Source of the DNA: G963708235 sp963708235
Lineage (GTDB): Bacteria > Actinomycetota > Acidimicrobiia > Spongiisociales > UBA5794
Assembly: GCA_963708235.1 (NCBI GenBank)
Contig: OY970200.1
Coordinates: forward strand, 3,472,001-3,536,000
Length of the DNA stretch: 64,000 bases
Direction: 5' to 3'
In this document: positions 25,946 through 34,971 of the stretch, piece by piece
How positions within the stretch are numbered: the first letter of the stretch is position 1
Layout: each line of letters opens with the position of its first letter
The notes under the pieces: generated by a model
What the model was told of the DNA's origin: nothing
The model's input: the letters and a program-made list of their open reading frames with translations, nothing else
Databases searched by the model: none
Position numbers and translations under genes: made by a program

Positions 25946-26344
25946 ATGACTGATACGAGGAGCGGCTGGGCGGTGGGGTGGACGATGTTCGCCGCCGTGA
26001 TGATGGTGATGATCGGCATCTGGCACGCCATGGCCGGACTGGTTGCCATCATCGAGGACGAGTTCTACGTCGTCGGGGCGCAATATGTGTTCCAGTTCGA
26101 CACCACGTCGTGGGGATGGATCCACATCATCCTCGGCATCGTGATCCTGTTTGCGGGATTCGGTCTGCTCAGTGGAGCGGTGTGGGCACGAACCGTCGGC
26201 GTGATCCTTGCGGTGATCAGCGGCATCGCAGCATTCGCCTGGCTGCCGTATTACCCCATCTGGGGGGTCCTCCTGGCAGCGGGCGCCATCGCCGTGATCT
26301 GGGCGTTGACGGCGCACGGTCGCGACGTGACCCAGCCCTACTGA
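25946..26344 (+). CDS. Four-helix small membrane protein (DUF7144-like)
   Basis: This 132-residue protein has four membrane helices. Conserved-looking blocks are GWAVGWTMFAAVMMVMIGIW, the acidic loop AIIEDEFYVV, TTSWGWIHIILGIVILFAG and LPYYPIW. This matches the DUF7144 type of actinobacterial membrane proteins, which have no known function. GGGAGG lies just before the ATG. It has its own palindromic operator and is followed by a 165-bp gap before the FGE gene. Confidence 0.8.
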   Translation: MTDTRSGWAVGWTMFAAVMMVMIGIWHAMAGLVAIIEDEFYVVGAQYVFQFDTTSWGWIHIILGIVILFAGFGLLSGAVWARTVGVILAVISGIAAFAWLPYYPIWGVLLAAGAIAVIWALTAHGRDVTQPY

Positions 26345-26509
26345 GATCTGCCCGTTGACCATGGCGTGACCAGGGTCGCAACATCGAGGGGTCGGCAGGC
26401 GGACAGCGACGCAACGACAGCGGATGTTCGTTGCGGGCGAGATGCCTGTCGACCCCTGTTTGCGCCATCATGGTCCCGGCCACCGTATGCGGAATGACGA
26501 GGGGGCATC

Positions 26510-27553
26510 GTGACCGAACCTAGTTGCTGTGCGCCCGCGGCCCGTCCGCCGGCCGGCGCCGTCGGGGATGACCGGAGCCAGATCCCGGAAAACCCCGTGA
26601 CTTCCGACACCGGCGCTCGGGTGACCGGAGCCCCGCCCGAGCGGCGATCGGACCCGACAGCGAAACTCCCGGGGATGGACCGGGTCGTAGGTGCCGGGAT
26701 GATCGCCGTCCCGGGCGGTCAGTTCGTGATGGGGACGGACCGGAGCTACGGATATCCCGCAGACGGCGAAGGACCCGCCCGCCCGGTCACCATCGCCGGG
26801 TTCTGGATCGACCCGGTGGCGGTGAGTAACGACCGCTTCGCCGAGTTCGTCGCGGCGACGGGCCACCTCACCGACGCCGAGCGCTTCGGTTGGTCCTTCG
26901 TGTTCGCCGGACTGCTCCCCGAGGACTTCCCCCCTACCGCAGGGGTGGCGGCGGCGCCCTGGTGGCGACAGGTCGAAGGCGCCGACTGGCGGCACCCCGA
27001 AGGCCCGCAGTCGGAGGTCGACAGCCGCGGCAACCACCCGGTGGTCCATGTCTCGTGGGCGGACGCCGTCGCCTTCGCCGAGTGGGCTGGGGCGTCGCTC
27101 CCGACCGAAGCCGAGTGGGAGTATGCGGCGCGTGGTGGTCTCGCCGGCGTCCGGTTCCCCTGGGGCGATACCCTCGAGCCCGGTGGAGAACATCGGATGA
27201 ATGTGTGGCAGGGGACGTTTCCCGCCGACAACACCCTCGCCGACGGCTACCTCGGCACCGCACCCGTCGATGCGTACCCCCCGAACGGTTACGGGTTGTT
27301 CAACATGACCGGAAATGTGTGGGAGTGGTGTCTCGACTGGTTCACCCCCGAGCGGCGGCCGGACGATCCCGCCGTCGATCCCTCCGGCCCGTCGACCGGC
27401 GACCGTCGGGTGATGCGGGGCGGCTCCTACCTGTGCCACGACTCGTACTGCTACCGCTACCGGGTCGATTCCCGCAGCTCGAACACCCCCGACAGCAGCA
27501 GCGGCAACCAGGGTTTCCGGTGTGTGGTGCGGACCGGCATCGCCACGCCCTGA
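26510..27553 (+). CDS. Formylglycine-generating enzyme (sulfatase-modifying factor)
   Basis: This 347-residue FGE-sulfatase-domain protein oxidises the sulfatase signature cysteine (CxPxR) to formylglycine. The redox pair Cys309 and Cys314 in GGSYLCHDSYCYRYR, together with HPVVHVSWADA, PTEAEWEYAARGG and GNVWEWCLDWF, identifies it. The N-terminal SCCAPA extension is typical of actinobacterial FGEs. It starts at GTG 26510 after GAGGGGG. Its substrate is very probably the arylsulfatase encoded at 10005, 14 kb away in the same block. A weak match to the shared palindrome (CGTTGCGGGCGAGATG near 26430) lies upstream. Confidence 0.93.
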   Translation: MTEPSCCAPAARPPAGAVGDDRSQIPENPVTSDTGARVTGAPPERRSDPTAKLPGMDRVVGAGMIAVPGGQFVMGTDRSYGYPADGEGPARPVTIAGFWIDPVAVSNDRFAEFVAATGHLTDAERFGWSFVFAGLLPEDFPPTAGVAAAPWWRQVEGADWRHPEGPQSEVDSRGNHPVVHVSWADAVAFAEWAGASLPTEAEWEYAARGGLAGVRFPWGDTLEPGGEHRMNVWQGTFPADNTLADGYLGTAPVDAYPPNGYGLFNMTGNVWEWCLDWFTPERRPDDPAVDPSGPSTGDRRVMRGGSYLCHDSYCYRYRVDSRSSNTPDSSSGNQGFRCVVRTGIATP

Positions 27554-27586
27554 TCGACCGCCGCCGATCTGAACCGCAACGTGACT

Positions 27587-28618
27587 TCAGGACACACGCT
27601 GGGTCGATGACGTGACGAGCCGGAGCAACGTTCTCTCCTCACGGGCCATCCATGCGCTGCGCCGTGAATGTCGCCATGCATCGGCAAGCCGACCGTCACC
27701 GAGGGCGTCCTCGATGACGGGGTGGACGTACGACGCCCGGCAGACCGCCCGGGTGTTGCCGAGAACCTCGGCGGCGACATCGATGGCGTCGAGCCACGCA
27801 CGCCGGGTCTCGGCCGGTTCGCCGGGGAGCCCGCCGACGCACAGCGCCGCCGTCACCTCGGCCGATGCCCCCCACGTCCGGAAGTCCTTGGCGGTGAAGG
27901 TCTCGCTGGTGACCTCCCGCAGGTAGTCGTTGACGTCGTCGGAGCCGATCGATCCCTCCTCGGCGCCGCTGCGGTAACTGAACAGCGTCTCGCCCCCGAC
28001 CTCCCGGCACCGCTTGACCAGATCGGCAAGCCTGCGGTCACGGATCTCGACCGTCCGCTCCACTCCGCTCTTCCCGTTGAAGGCGAAGGTCACAGTGGCC
28101 CCGGTAACGCCGACGTGGTCGGTGGTGAGGGTCGTCAGACCGTACGACCCATTGTCCTGTGCGTAGCGGTCGTTCCCCACCCGGATCAGGGTGTCGTCGA
28201 GGAGCCGCACCGCAAGCGCTGTGACCCGGCGTTTGGTCAGGCCACGTCCGGCCAGGTCTGACGAGACCGTCTTGCGGAGAGAGGGGAGGCGGGTGCCGAA
28301 GTCCCCGAGCCGGTCGAACTTCGCCTCGGCGCTGAGGCGCGACCATTCGGGGTGGTAGAGGTACTGCTTGCGGCCCGCCTTGTCGCGACCCGTCGCCTGA
28401 ATGTGTCCGTCGGCGTCGGCGCAGATCCACACGTCGGTCCACGCCGGAGGGATCACCAGCAGGTCGATCCGCTTCCGGTCGGCGACCTTCATGTCGCCTC
28501 CGTCGTCGCGCCGGTAGCGATGGCCGCTCCCTGCCCTGATCCGTCGGATCCCGGGATCGAGGTCGGACACATACTTCAGCGTGGTTTCCTCGACCCGGTC
28601 GAGCGTGGTGGTGACCAT
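27587..28618 (-). CDS. DNA topoisomerase IB
   Basis: This 343-residue bacterial type IB topoisomerase relaxes supercoils by nicking one strand through a 3'-phosphotyrosine. The N-terminal domain contains GHRYRRDD, VIPPAWTDVWIC and ATGRDKAGRKQY. The catalytic domain contains RVGNDRYAQDNGSYGLTTL, FNGKSG and KDFRTWGASA, and the nucleophile is Tyr297 in CRASYVHP. The length and motif order match poxvirus-like bacterial TopIB. I start it at 28618 (MVTTTL); the open frame before it is Arg-rich and unlikely coding. It converges on the FGE gene. Confidence 0.92.
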   Translation of the reverse strand: MVTTTLDRVEETTLKYVSDLDPGIRRIRAGSGHRYRRDDGGDMKVADRKRIDLLVIPPAWTDVWICADADGHIQATGRDKAGRKQYLYHPEWSRLSAEAKFDRLGDFGTRLPSLRKTVSSDLAGRGLTKRRVTALAVRLLDDTLIRVGNDRYAQDNGSYGLTTLTTDHVGVTGATVTFAFNGKSGVERTVEIRDRRLADLVKRCREVGGETLFSYRSGAEEGSIGSDDVNDYLREVTSETFTAKDFRTWGASAEVTAALCVGGLPGEPAETRRAWLDAIDVAAEVLGNTRAVCRASYVHPVIEDALGDGRLADAWRHSRRSAWMAREERTLLRLVTSSTQRVS

Positions 28619-28804
28619 CGGGTCGACATCCTCCGTCGTAATCGCTGACTTCCAGGTGCGGCCGAGACCGTACCCACCGCGGTGCGGTGCGCCGAGGGTG
28701 GGGACCCTATCCCCCTGGGCTGCCCCACGCCCGTGCTGCCCTACCCGCCGGCAGCGTCGACGACACCTCCACCGCGACGTTCGCGGCTGGGGTCGACGCA
28801 AGGA

Positions 28805-28843
28805 AGCGGGGGTGGAGGACCGCATGATCCTTCCACCCCCGCT
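28805..28843 (-). terminator. Hairpin terminator after the SRPBCC gene
   Basis: A 12-bp perfect stem (AGCGGGGGTGGA with TCCACCCCCGCT) lies 88 bp beyond the SRPBCC stop. The remainder of 28619-28930 is non-coding. Confidence 0.65.
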
Positions 28844-28930
28844 CCCTGTCGTTTCAGCCTGCCCGGTCAGCCTGCCCCGGTCGGTGCCCGGCTCACCGGC
28901 AGTGCGAGACCGACTGGCCGGCCTGTGTGC

Positions 28931-29572
28931 TCAGACCTGACCGCGCCAGCCACCGGTCTCGTGGGCGCGCTCCTCGATGAACTCCTTGAAACGTTCGAGG
29001 TCGCCCTCGACCCGTCGATCGACGATACCGAGCGCATCGGCCACCTTCTCGGCGACTCCCTCGTCCTCGAATTCGAGACGCAGGGTCACCCGGGTGGCGA
29101 CCGAGTCGGCGGGCATGGTGCCCATGGCCTCGCCGGTGCCGGCTCCGGCCAGCGGCTCGTTCATCGGCGGCTCGTTCATCGGCATGGCGCCACCATCCGG
29201 CATGGTCCCCGCCGGCACGGTGTCCGCTCCGGTCGGGGTGGTCCCGGCTACCACATCGCCGATCCGCGGCGATACGTCGTCGTAGGCCGCATCGCTGGGT
29301 GCGCTCGGGGCGAACGTCACGGTCCCGTTGTTCTGGAAACCCGAAGTGCTCACCCAGGAAATCCGCTGATCGGGAGTCTGATCCACGATCTCCGCTTCCC
29401 ACTCCCGCTCCATACCGGCGACGCTGGCGCGCCAGTGAAGGCGACGGTCGTCGAGTTGCGTGACGGACTCCACGCCCTCCATGAAGGCGGGAAAGTCCTC
29501 GAACTGTGTCCATTGGTTGTAGACCGTGGAAATCGGTCGGTCGACAATGATGGACTTCTCTACAGCACCCAT
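28931..29572 (-). CDS. SRPBCC/cyclase-like protein with low-complexity insert
   Basis: This 213-residue protein has a START-like polyketide-cyclase fold: VEKSIIVDRPISTVYNQWTQ, FMEGVESVTQLDD, WEAEIVDQTPDQRISW, and a C-terminal helix ERFKEFIEERAHE. Relatives without the insert are about 150 residues. Here about 60 residues rich in Pro, Met, Gly and Thr, including a tandem PMNEP repeat, sit between strands near residues 92-155. ATG 29572 fits the family start. It is divergent from the alpha-barrel gene at 29735. Ligand unknown; the family binds hydrophobic molecules or modulates stress responses. Confidence 0.82.
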   Translation of the reverse strand: MGAVEKSIIVDRPISTVYNQWTQFEDFPAFMEGVESVTQLDDRRLHWRASVAGMEREWEAEIVDQTPDQRISWVSTSGFQNNGTVTFAPSAPSDAAYDDVSPRIGDVVAGTTPTGADTVPAGTMPDGGAMPMNEPPMNEPLAGAGTGEAMGTMPADSVATRVTLRLEFEDEGVAEKVADALGIVDRRVEGDLERFKEFIEERAHETGGWRGQV

Positions 29573-29734
29573 GGAAACTCCTCCGAGGTCTGTCGGGGTT
29601 CTCTCTTCCTGACCCGACGTGTGTTCTATCGCTACCCGATCGACCCGGACCAAAACATGCCAGGGAGGGGGTACGGGTGGTCAGGCGGAAGATCCCCCCG
29701 AGGCACTGGCGCATATAGCCGCTACGGTTGCAGG

Positions 29735-30823
29735 ATGCCGCAGCCATCCCCCCCAGACCCCTCGCCGGATCCGGCACCCGACGACGTCGGGAGAGGTTCG
29801 GCGGCGTCCGGTGTCTCCTTCGATCACCTGCTCCACCTGACCGGAGATCACGGATTGTTCGAGCACGCCAGCTACGACCAGCCCCGTCTCGAGCACGGAT
29901 TGTGCACCGACGACAATGCCCGGGCATTGATCGTGTTGTGTCGAACCGGATCCCTGTCGCCACCGGTCGCTGCTGCGTTCGAGAGGTACCTGCGCTTTGT
30001 GGAGTCAGGTCGCATCGAGACCCGACGCCCCGACGGCACCGCCGTATCGGGGTGGCACAACAGGATGGACGCCGCCGGCGCCTGGACCGACGTCGCAGGT
30101 CCCGACGACTGCCACGGGCGCGCCCTGTGGGGGCTGGGAGTCACCGCGGCGTCCGCCCCGGTACCGGAGTGGCGGGAGCGGGCCCGGGTTGCCTTCTCGG
30201 CCGGAGCCGACCTCGAATCGCCGCACCTGCGCTCCTGGGTGTTCGCCGGTCTCGGGGCGGAGGCGGCGTGGCGCGCCGACTCGACGATCGCGGCGGCGGA
30301 AGGGCTGCTGGAACGGGCCGCCTCCCGACTCCCGCGGCCCCGTCCGGGGGCGTGGCGATGGCCGGACGACCGCCTCACCTACGCCAACGCCCGCATCCCG
30401 GAGGTGATGATGGCGGTGGGCGTCGCGGTCGGTGACCACCGGATGGTGGACGACGCGGTCGACCTGTTGGACTGGTTGGTGGGGGTCGAGACCTTCGAGA
30501 ACCATTTCAGCTTCACCCCGGTGGGTGGGCGCGGGCCCGGGGATCACGCACCCGGATTCGATCAGCAGCCGATCGAGGCCTGGGCGATGGCGGATGCCTG
30601 CGCCCTGGCGGCGTCCACCACCGGCGACCCTGTCTGGGAATCCCGCCGTAGCAGGGCCGTCGCCTGGTTCCTCGGCGACAACGACACCGGCGTGGCGCTC
30701 TACGACGCAGCGACCGGTGGCGGTTACGACGGGCTCGATTCCGGGGGTGTCAACCGGAACCAGGGGGCCGAATCGACGCTTGCCGCCCTGGGAGCACTGC
30801 TCACCGCCCCCGATCGGGGATGA
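29735..30823 (+). CDS. Alpha-barrel glycan-associated protein next to GH130/GT4
   Basis: This 362-residue helical protein is rich in Trp and His-Gly motifs such as LEHGLCTDDNARALI, GWHNRMD, GPDDCHGRALWGLG, RIPEVMM and GFDQQPIEAWAMADAC. The pattern suggests an (alpha/alpha)6 barrel like those fused to or encoded beside mannosyl-type glycosyltransferases. The final GGGYDGLDSGGVNRNQGAESTLAAL resembles the C-terminal region of that group. It may be a glycosidase, epimerase-like or lyase-like enzyme; no catalytic residue is certain. It faces the GH130 gene tail to tail with a 49-bp gap. A short Pro/Asp-rich N-terminus precedes the domain. Confidence 0.65.
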   Translation: MPQPSPPDPSPDPAPDDVGRGSAASGVSFDHLLHLTGDHGLFEHASYDQPRLEHGLCTDDNARALIVLCRTGSLSPPVAAAFERYLRFVESGRIETRRPDGTAVSGWHNRMDAAGAWTDVAGPDDCHGRALWGLGVTAASAPVPEWRERARVAFSAGADLESPHLRSWVFAGLGAEAAWRADSTIAAAEGLLERAASRLPRPRPGAWRWPDDRLTYANARIPEVMMAVGVAVGDHRMVDDAVDLLDWLVGVETFENHFSFTPVGGRGPGDHAPGFDQQPIEAWAMADACALAASTTGDPVWESRRSRAVAWFLGDNDTGVALYDAATGGGYDGLDSGGVNRNQGAESTLAALGALLTAPDRG

Positions 30824-30872
30824 CCCGGCCCCGGCTCGAGATGTGGTCGCGGTCGGGGGCGGCGGGTCGATC

Positions 30873-32337
30873 TCAGACCATGTCGGACAACAACTCGTCC
30901 ACGGAGACGGTGGCGATGCGGACCGCACGGTCCGAGTAGGCATAGGGCAGTACCAGGTGTCCGTCGTGGACCAGCCCACCGCACGAGTACAGGACGTTGG
31001 GGACGTACCCGTCGCGTTCGTCGGGCAGCGGTTCGGCAAGGGGTTGGTGGAGACGGGCGATGACCTTGCCGGGGTCCTCCAGATCGAGCAGCAACGCACC
31101 AAGGGCGTACTGGCGCATCGGGCCGACGCCATGGGTGACCACCAGCCAGCCGGCGGGTGTCTCGATCGGCGAGCCGCAGTTGCCGAGTTGGACCGCCTCC
31201 CAGCGCTCCGTGGGGGCGTACACCACCTCGGCGTTGTGCCAGAAACGGACGTTGTCGGACCGCAGCACGAAGATGCTTCTCGCGGTCGTGACGGGACAGG
31301 GCGAGATAGAGACCGTCGACCTTCCGGGGGAACAGCGCCATGCCCTTGTCCTGGGCCGACGGCCCGTTGAGGGTGGCGATGCGGAATCGGAGGAAGTCAC
31401 GGGTCTCGATGAGCTGCGGAAGGACGGTGTGGCCGTCCCACGCCGTGTACGTGGCGTAGTAGATGACGGAACCGTCGTCGTCGACGAACCGGACGAAACG
31501 GGCATCCTCCATCCCCCTGCTGTCCGCCGGGCCTGCAGGGGAGATGACCCGTTCGGAGATGGGAACCTCGTCGAACACCAGCTCGTAGTTGGACGAGGCC
31601 AGCCAGTGGATGAGGTGCATCGTCTCGAATGCGGCGGCCGACGAGATCTCGGCCAGTTCGAACGCGGCGATGCCCCGTTCGAGATCGGAGAGCGCAAACG
31701 CCTCGGGGAGGCGCTCGAGAACCTTCCGGGCGATCAGGGGGTCGGCGCCCAGTTCGTCGAGCTTTGCCAGAAACAGCGGCCGGTCGTAGACCGGGCTGTT
31801 GCGGCGACCGGGCACCGAGTAGGGCGTCGGGGCGTCGAGTTCGACCCGGCCGCCGGCCCGCACGGTTCCGCTGCGGAACTCGATCGAGGAGATGTGGCCC
31901 TCCCCGATGGCGCGCAGGCTCATCACGAAGGGCAGACCGCCGTCCGGAACTGGTTCGGCTGCGGTGGCGACCATGGACGGGTTGCACAGGGCTGCCGCCT
32001 CGTAGGCGTACTCCTGGACGAAGTAGGCGCCGAGCAGCAGCCGCCGGTCGCCGCTCACTCCGGTCATCCGTTCCGAGTGCGGTTCCGCCTGGCGGAAGCC
32101 CTGCTCCCAGACCTCCTCGAGATCGCGGTGCCGGTCGGCGAAGCGACTCCGGGTCTGCTCGAGAAGATCGGACGTGTCACCGTCGGAGAGGGCCAGCACC
32201 CGCTCGGCGATGGCGTCGACCCGTGCCGACGAGCCACCGAACGTCGACGCTCCGGGGACGAACGCCTTCGCCACCACCCGGGACGGGTCGGGAGCGAGCA
32301 CGAGATCGGAGCGTGTCACTGAAACCATGACACGCAT
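30873..32337 (-). pseudogene. GH130-family glycoside phosphorylase/hydrolase, frameshifted
   Basis: A protein of about 487 residues is split by one base near 31275. The N-terminal part, up to FPRKVDGLYLALSRHDRE, and the C-terminal part, from SIFVLRSDNVRFWHN, join perfectly if one A is removed. Motifs such as RGMEDARFV, YYATYTAWDG and NCGSPIETPAGWLV are those of GH130 enzymes, which phosphorolyse or hydrolyse beta-mannosides. An N-terminal extension of about 150 residues with GEGHISSIEFR marks the longer GH130 subgroup. It follows the GT4 gene in the same direction with a 16-bp gap, so the two form an operon, probably for a mannose-containing glycan. Confidence 0.82.
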
Positions 32338-32353
32338 TGTTGCCGATCGGAGG

Positions 32354-33475
32354 TCAGGCGATGACGTCTTCGCGATTGGACCCGGAGGCGAGCCGCTCCA
32401 CGTACCGGTGCGCCACCGTGTTCCAACTCAGGGTCGCTCCCAGTTGGCCGGCGGCACCGGCGGCTCGGCGGTAGGCGAGTTCGTCGCCCATCAGCGTGGC
32501 GATGGCCCGGGTCATGGCGGCGGAGTCGTCGTGGTCGACCACGATCCCGGCCCCTGAACCGAGCATCTCGACGGCGTGGGGGAAGGCGGTCGCCACCACC
32601 GGTCGTCCGGCCGCCACCGCCTCGGTGAGCACCCCGGAGCAGATCTGCTCCCGGTTGTCGTATGGGAGCAGCACGATGTCCGCATCGGCGACGACGCTCA
32701 GCAGGTCGCGTTCGCTCTGATAGCGGTCGTCGAATATGACCTGGCCTTCGAGCCCGGCTGCCCGCACCAGATCTTCGAGCTGCCGGCGATAGGCCTGGCC
32801 GCTGTGACGGAGGACGGACGGGTGGAGTTGCCCGGTGATGCGGTATTCCACCTCGGAACGCATCGCCGTGAGCCCGGAGATGGCGGCGATGGCGCGTTCG
32901 ATGCCCTTGCCGGGACCAAGGAGCCCCCAGGTGAGGAGCTTGCGCCGGGAGCGATGGATGACCGGAAGCGGGCTCCACTGCGATCCGTGAGGGATGACCA
33001 GAACCTGTGCCGGGTCGACCCCGTAGCCCGAGATGAGCAGGCTCTCGGCCGACGAGGAGAGGGCGATCAAGGTGTCGGCGCTCGCCGCCAACGCCTCGAT
33101 GATGCGACGCTGCCCCGGGGATGGTTCCGGAAGCACGGTGTGGAGAACCACGGCGACCGGAGCATCGATGCCGTTGACGAGGTCGACGACGGACTCCCCG
33201 TCGTTTCGACCGTAGATGCCGAATTCGTGCTGGATCACGACCGAATCTGCCTGGCTGAGGCGGCGTGCCGCAACCCGCACGGATACCGGGGAGTCAGGGT
33301 CGAACGCCATCACCACCGGGCTCCCCGGCGCCGAGGCGGCGCTGTAGGGGCCGACGAGGCGGGCGATCTCCACGGAGACTCCGGGTACCTGGCACATCGC
33401 ATCGGCCAACGACCAGGTGAACCGCCCGATCCCGCATCGATCGGGCGGGAAGGTGCTCACCATGGCCACCCGCAT
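32354..33475 (-). CDS. Family 4 glycosyltransferase
   Basis: This protein of about 373 residues has the GT-B fold. The N-terminal domain opens with MVSTFPPDRCGIGRF, the donor-side glycine loop and a typical GT4 start. The C-terminal nucleotide-sugar domain has LLGPGKGIERAI, VLLPYDNREQICSGVLTEAVAAGRPVVAT (the EX7E region) and FPHAVEMLG. It would transfer a hexose from a nucleotide sugar. No membrane segment is seen, so it acts in the cytoplasm. The start at 33475 lacks a clear ribosome-binding site; starts up to 35 bases upstream are possible. It heads the GH130 operon. The 474-bp gap at 33476-33949 upstream holds no gene I can support. Confidence 0.85.
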   Translation of the reverse strand: MRVAMVSTFPPDRCGIGRFTWSLADAMCQVPGVSVEIARLVGPYSAASAPGSPVVMAFDPDSPVSVRVAARRLSQADSVVIQHEFGIYGRNDGESVVDLVNGIDAPVAVVLHTVLPEPSPGQRRIIEALAASADTLIALSSSAESLLISGYGVDPAQVLVIPHGSQWSPLPVIHRSRRKLLTWGLLGPGKGIERAIAAISGLTAMRSEVEYRITGQLHPSVLRHSGQAYRRQLEDLVRAAGLEGQVIFDDRYQSERDLLSVVADADIVLLPYDNREQICSGVLTEAVAAGRPVVATAFPHAVEMLGSGAGIVVDHDDSAAMTRAIATLMGDELAYRRAAGAAGQLGATLSWNTVAHRYVERLASGSNREDVIA

Positions 33476-33949
33476 CGATCGAGACGGTGACCGCATAGTC
33501 GTCGATTCGCTGACCACTTCTCGTTCCCACCTTTCGCACTCTGACTCTCGATGCGCACGGGCAGAGCCAGGCCGGGCGCAGATCCCCGATGGCGGAGCAC
33601 GCCACTCCGGATCGAGGAGCCCGAGAAGTACCCACTGGCACGACCCTCGAAACACCCGGGTCCAAGATCTTTGCGGAACCGGTCGAGAACCGATCGACCG
33701 TCGAATCACGCCGGCACACCGGGGGATCTCACCGACGACGGCCGAACCGGGGACACCGGGAACGGCTCCAGCGGCCCCGGCGAATCGGCAGTCGCTGGTT
33801 TTGACCGTGATGGCCGGCGGGTAGGGGAACCGGATCCTGCACACCGAACCCGACGTCGGCTGGCGCCGGCGCCGACCGGCCCCGCCGGCCGTCCATGGGC
33901 CCGGTGCCGTTGGCGAACACCCGGCGCCCGCCCGAGAGGAGCCCTTGTC

Positions 33950-34963
33950 ATGCCCAATCCTTCCGATCCTTCGTCTTCTTCTGGGCCGACCGGAAGCGTG
34001 TCGTTCGGGATGACCCTTTCCAGCGAGGAACATCCTCCGGAACGGCTGGTCGACCTGGCCGTGGACGCCGAGGAATCGGGATTCGACTTCGTCTCGGTCT
34101 CCGACCATTTCCACCCGTGGGTCGATGCCCAGGGCCACTCACCGTTCATCTGGACCGTCCTCGGGGCGATTGCGCACGCCACCGACCGGATCGAGGTGGG
34201 AGTCGGTGTGACCTGCCCGACGGTCCGAATCCATCCAGCCATCCTCGCCCAGGCCACCGCCACCACTGCCCGCCTGCTCCCCGATCGCTTCGTGTGGGGA
34301 GTCGGAACCGGCGAGGCACTCAATGAGCACATCCTGGGTGATCGGTGGCCACCGGCCGATGTCCGCCTCGAGATGCTGGAGGAGGCGGTCGAACTGATCC
34401 GGCGGCTGTGGGAGGGCGACAACGTCACCCACCGCGGGCAGTTCTACACGGTCGAGAACGCCCGCATCTACGACCCGCCGCCTGGGGACGTCCCCATCGT
34501 GGTGTCGGCGTTCGGACCGAAGGCGACCGAACTCGCCGCCCGGATCGGCGACGGGCTGTGGATCACCGGGATCAGTCTCGACACCGTCGAGCAGTTCACC
34601 GAGGCAGGGGGCACCGGGCCGGTCTATTCCCAGCTCACCCTTTGCTGGGCGCCGTCGAAGGAGGAAGCGGTCGAGACGGCGCACCGGATCTGGCCCAACA
34701 CGGCGGTCCCCGGCCAGCTCAGCCAGGACCTGCCCACCCCGTCACACTTCGAGCAGGCCGCCCAGAACGTCACTCCCGAGCTGATCGCCGAGTCGATGCC
34801 GTGCGGACCCGACCCGGAACCGATCCTCGAATCGATCGAAGAGGCGATCGCCTCGGGGGTCGACCACATCTACCTGCACCAGGTCGGGCCCGATCAGGAG
34901 GGCTTCCTGCGGCTGTGGGAGAACGAACTCGTCCCTGCCCTCAAGGCACACCGCCACAACTGA
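33950..34963 (+). CDS. F420-dependent LLM-class oxidoreductase
   Basis: This 337-residue enzyme has the bacterial-luciferase-like TIM-barrel fold: SVSDHFHPWVDAQGHSPF, GVGVTCPTVRIHPAILAQA, WGVGTGEALNEHILG, VSAFGPKATELAARIGDG and HQVGPDQEGFL. These blocks match the TIGR03557 group of F420-dependent oxidoreductases, relatives of F420-dependent glucose-6-phosphate dehydrogenase. It needs coenzyme F420, which supports an actinobacterial origin. GAGAGGAG lies nine bases before the ATG. It is convergent with the cystathionine beta-synthase gene (8-bp gap). The substrate is unknown. Confidence 0.87.
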   Translation: MPNPSDPSSSSGPTGSVSFGMTLSSEEHPPERLVDLAVDAEESGFDFVSVSDHFHPWVDAQGHSPFIWTVLGAIAHATDRIEVGVGVTCPTVRIHPAILAQATATTARLLPDRFVWGVGTGEALNEHILGDRWPPADVRLEMLEEAVELIRRLWEGDNVTHRGQFYTVENARIYDPPPGDVPIVVSAFGPKATELAARIGDGLWITGISLDTVEQFTEAGGTGPVYSQLTLCWAPSKEEAVETAHRIWPNTAVPGQLSQDLPTPSHFEQAAQNVTPELIAESMPCGPDPEPILESIEEAIASGVDHIYLHQVGPDQEGFLRLWENELVPALKAHRHN

Positions 34964-34971
34964 GCGGCTCC

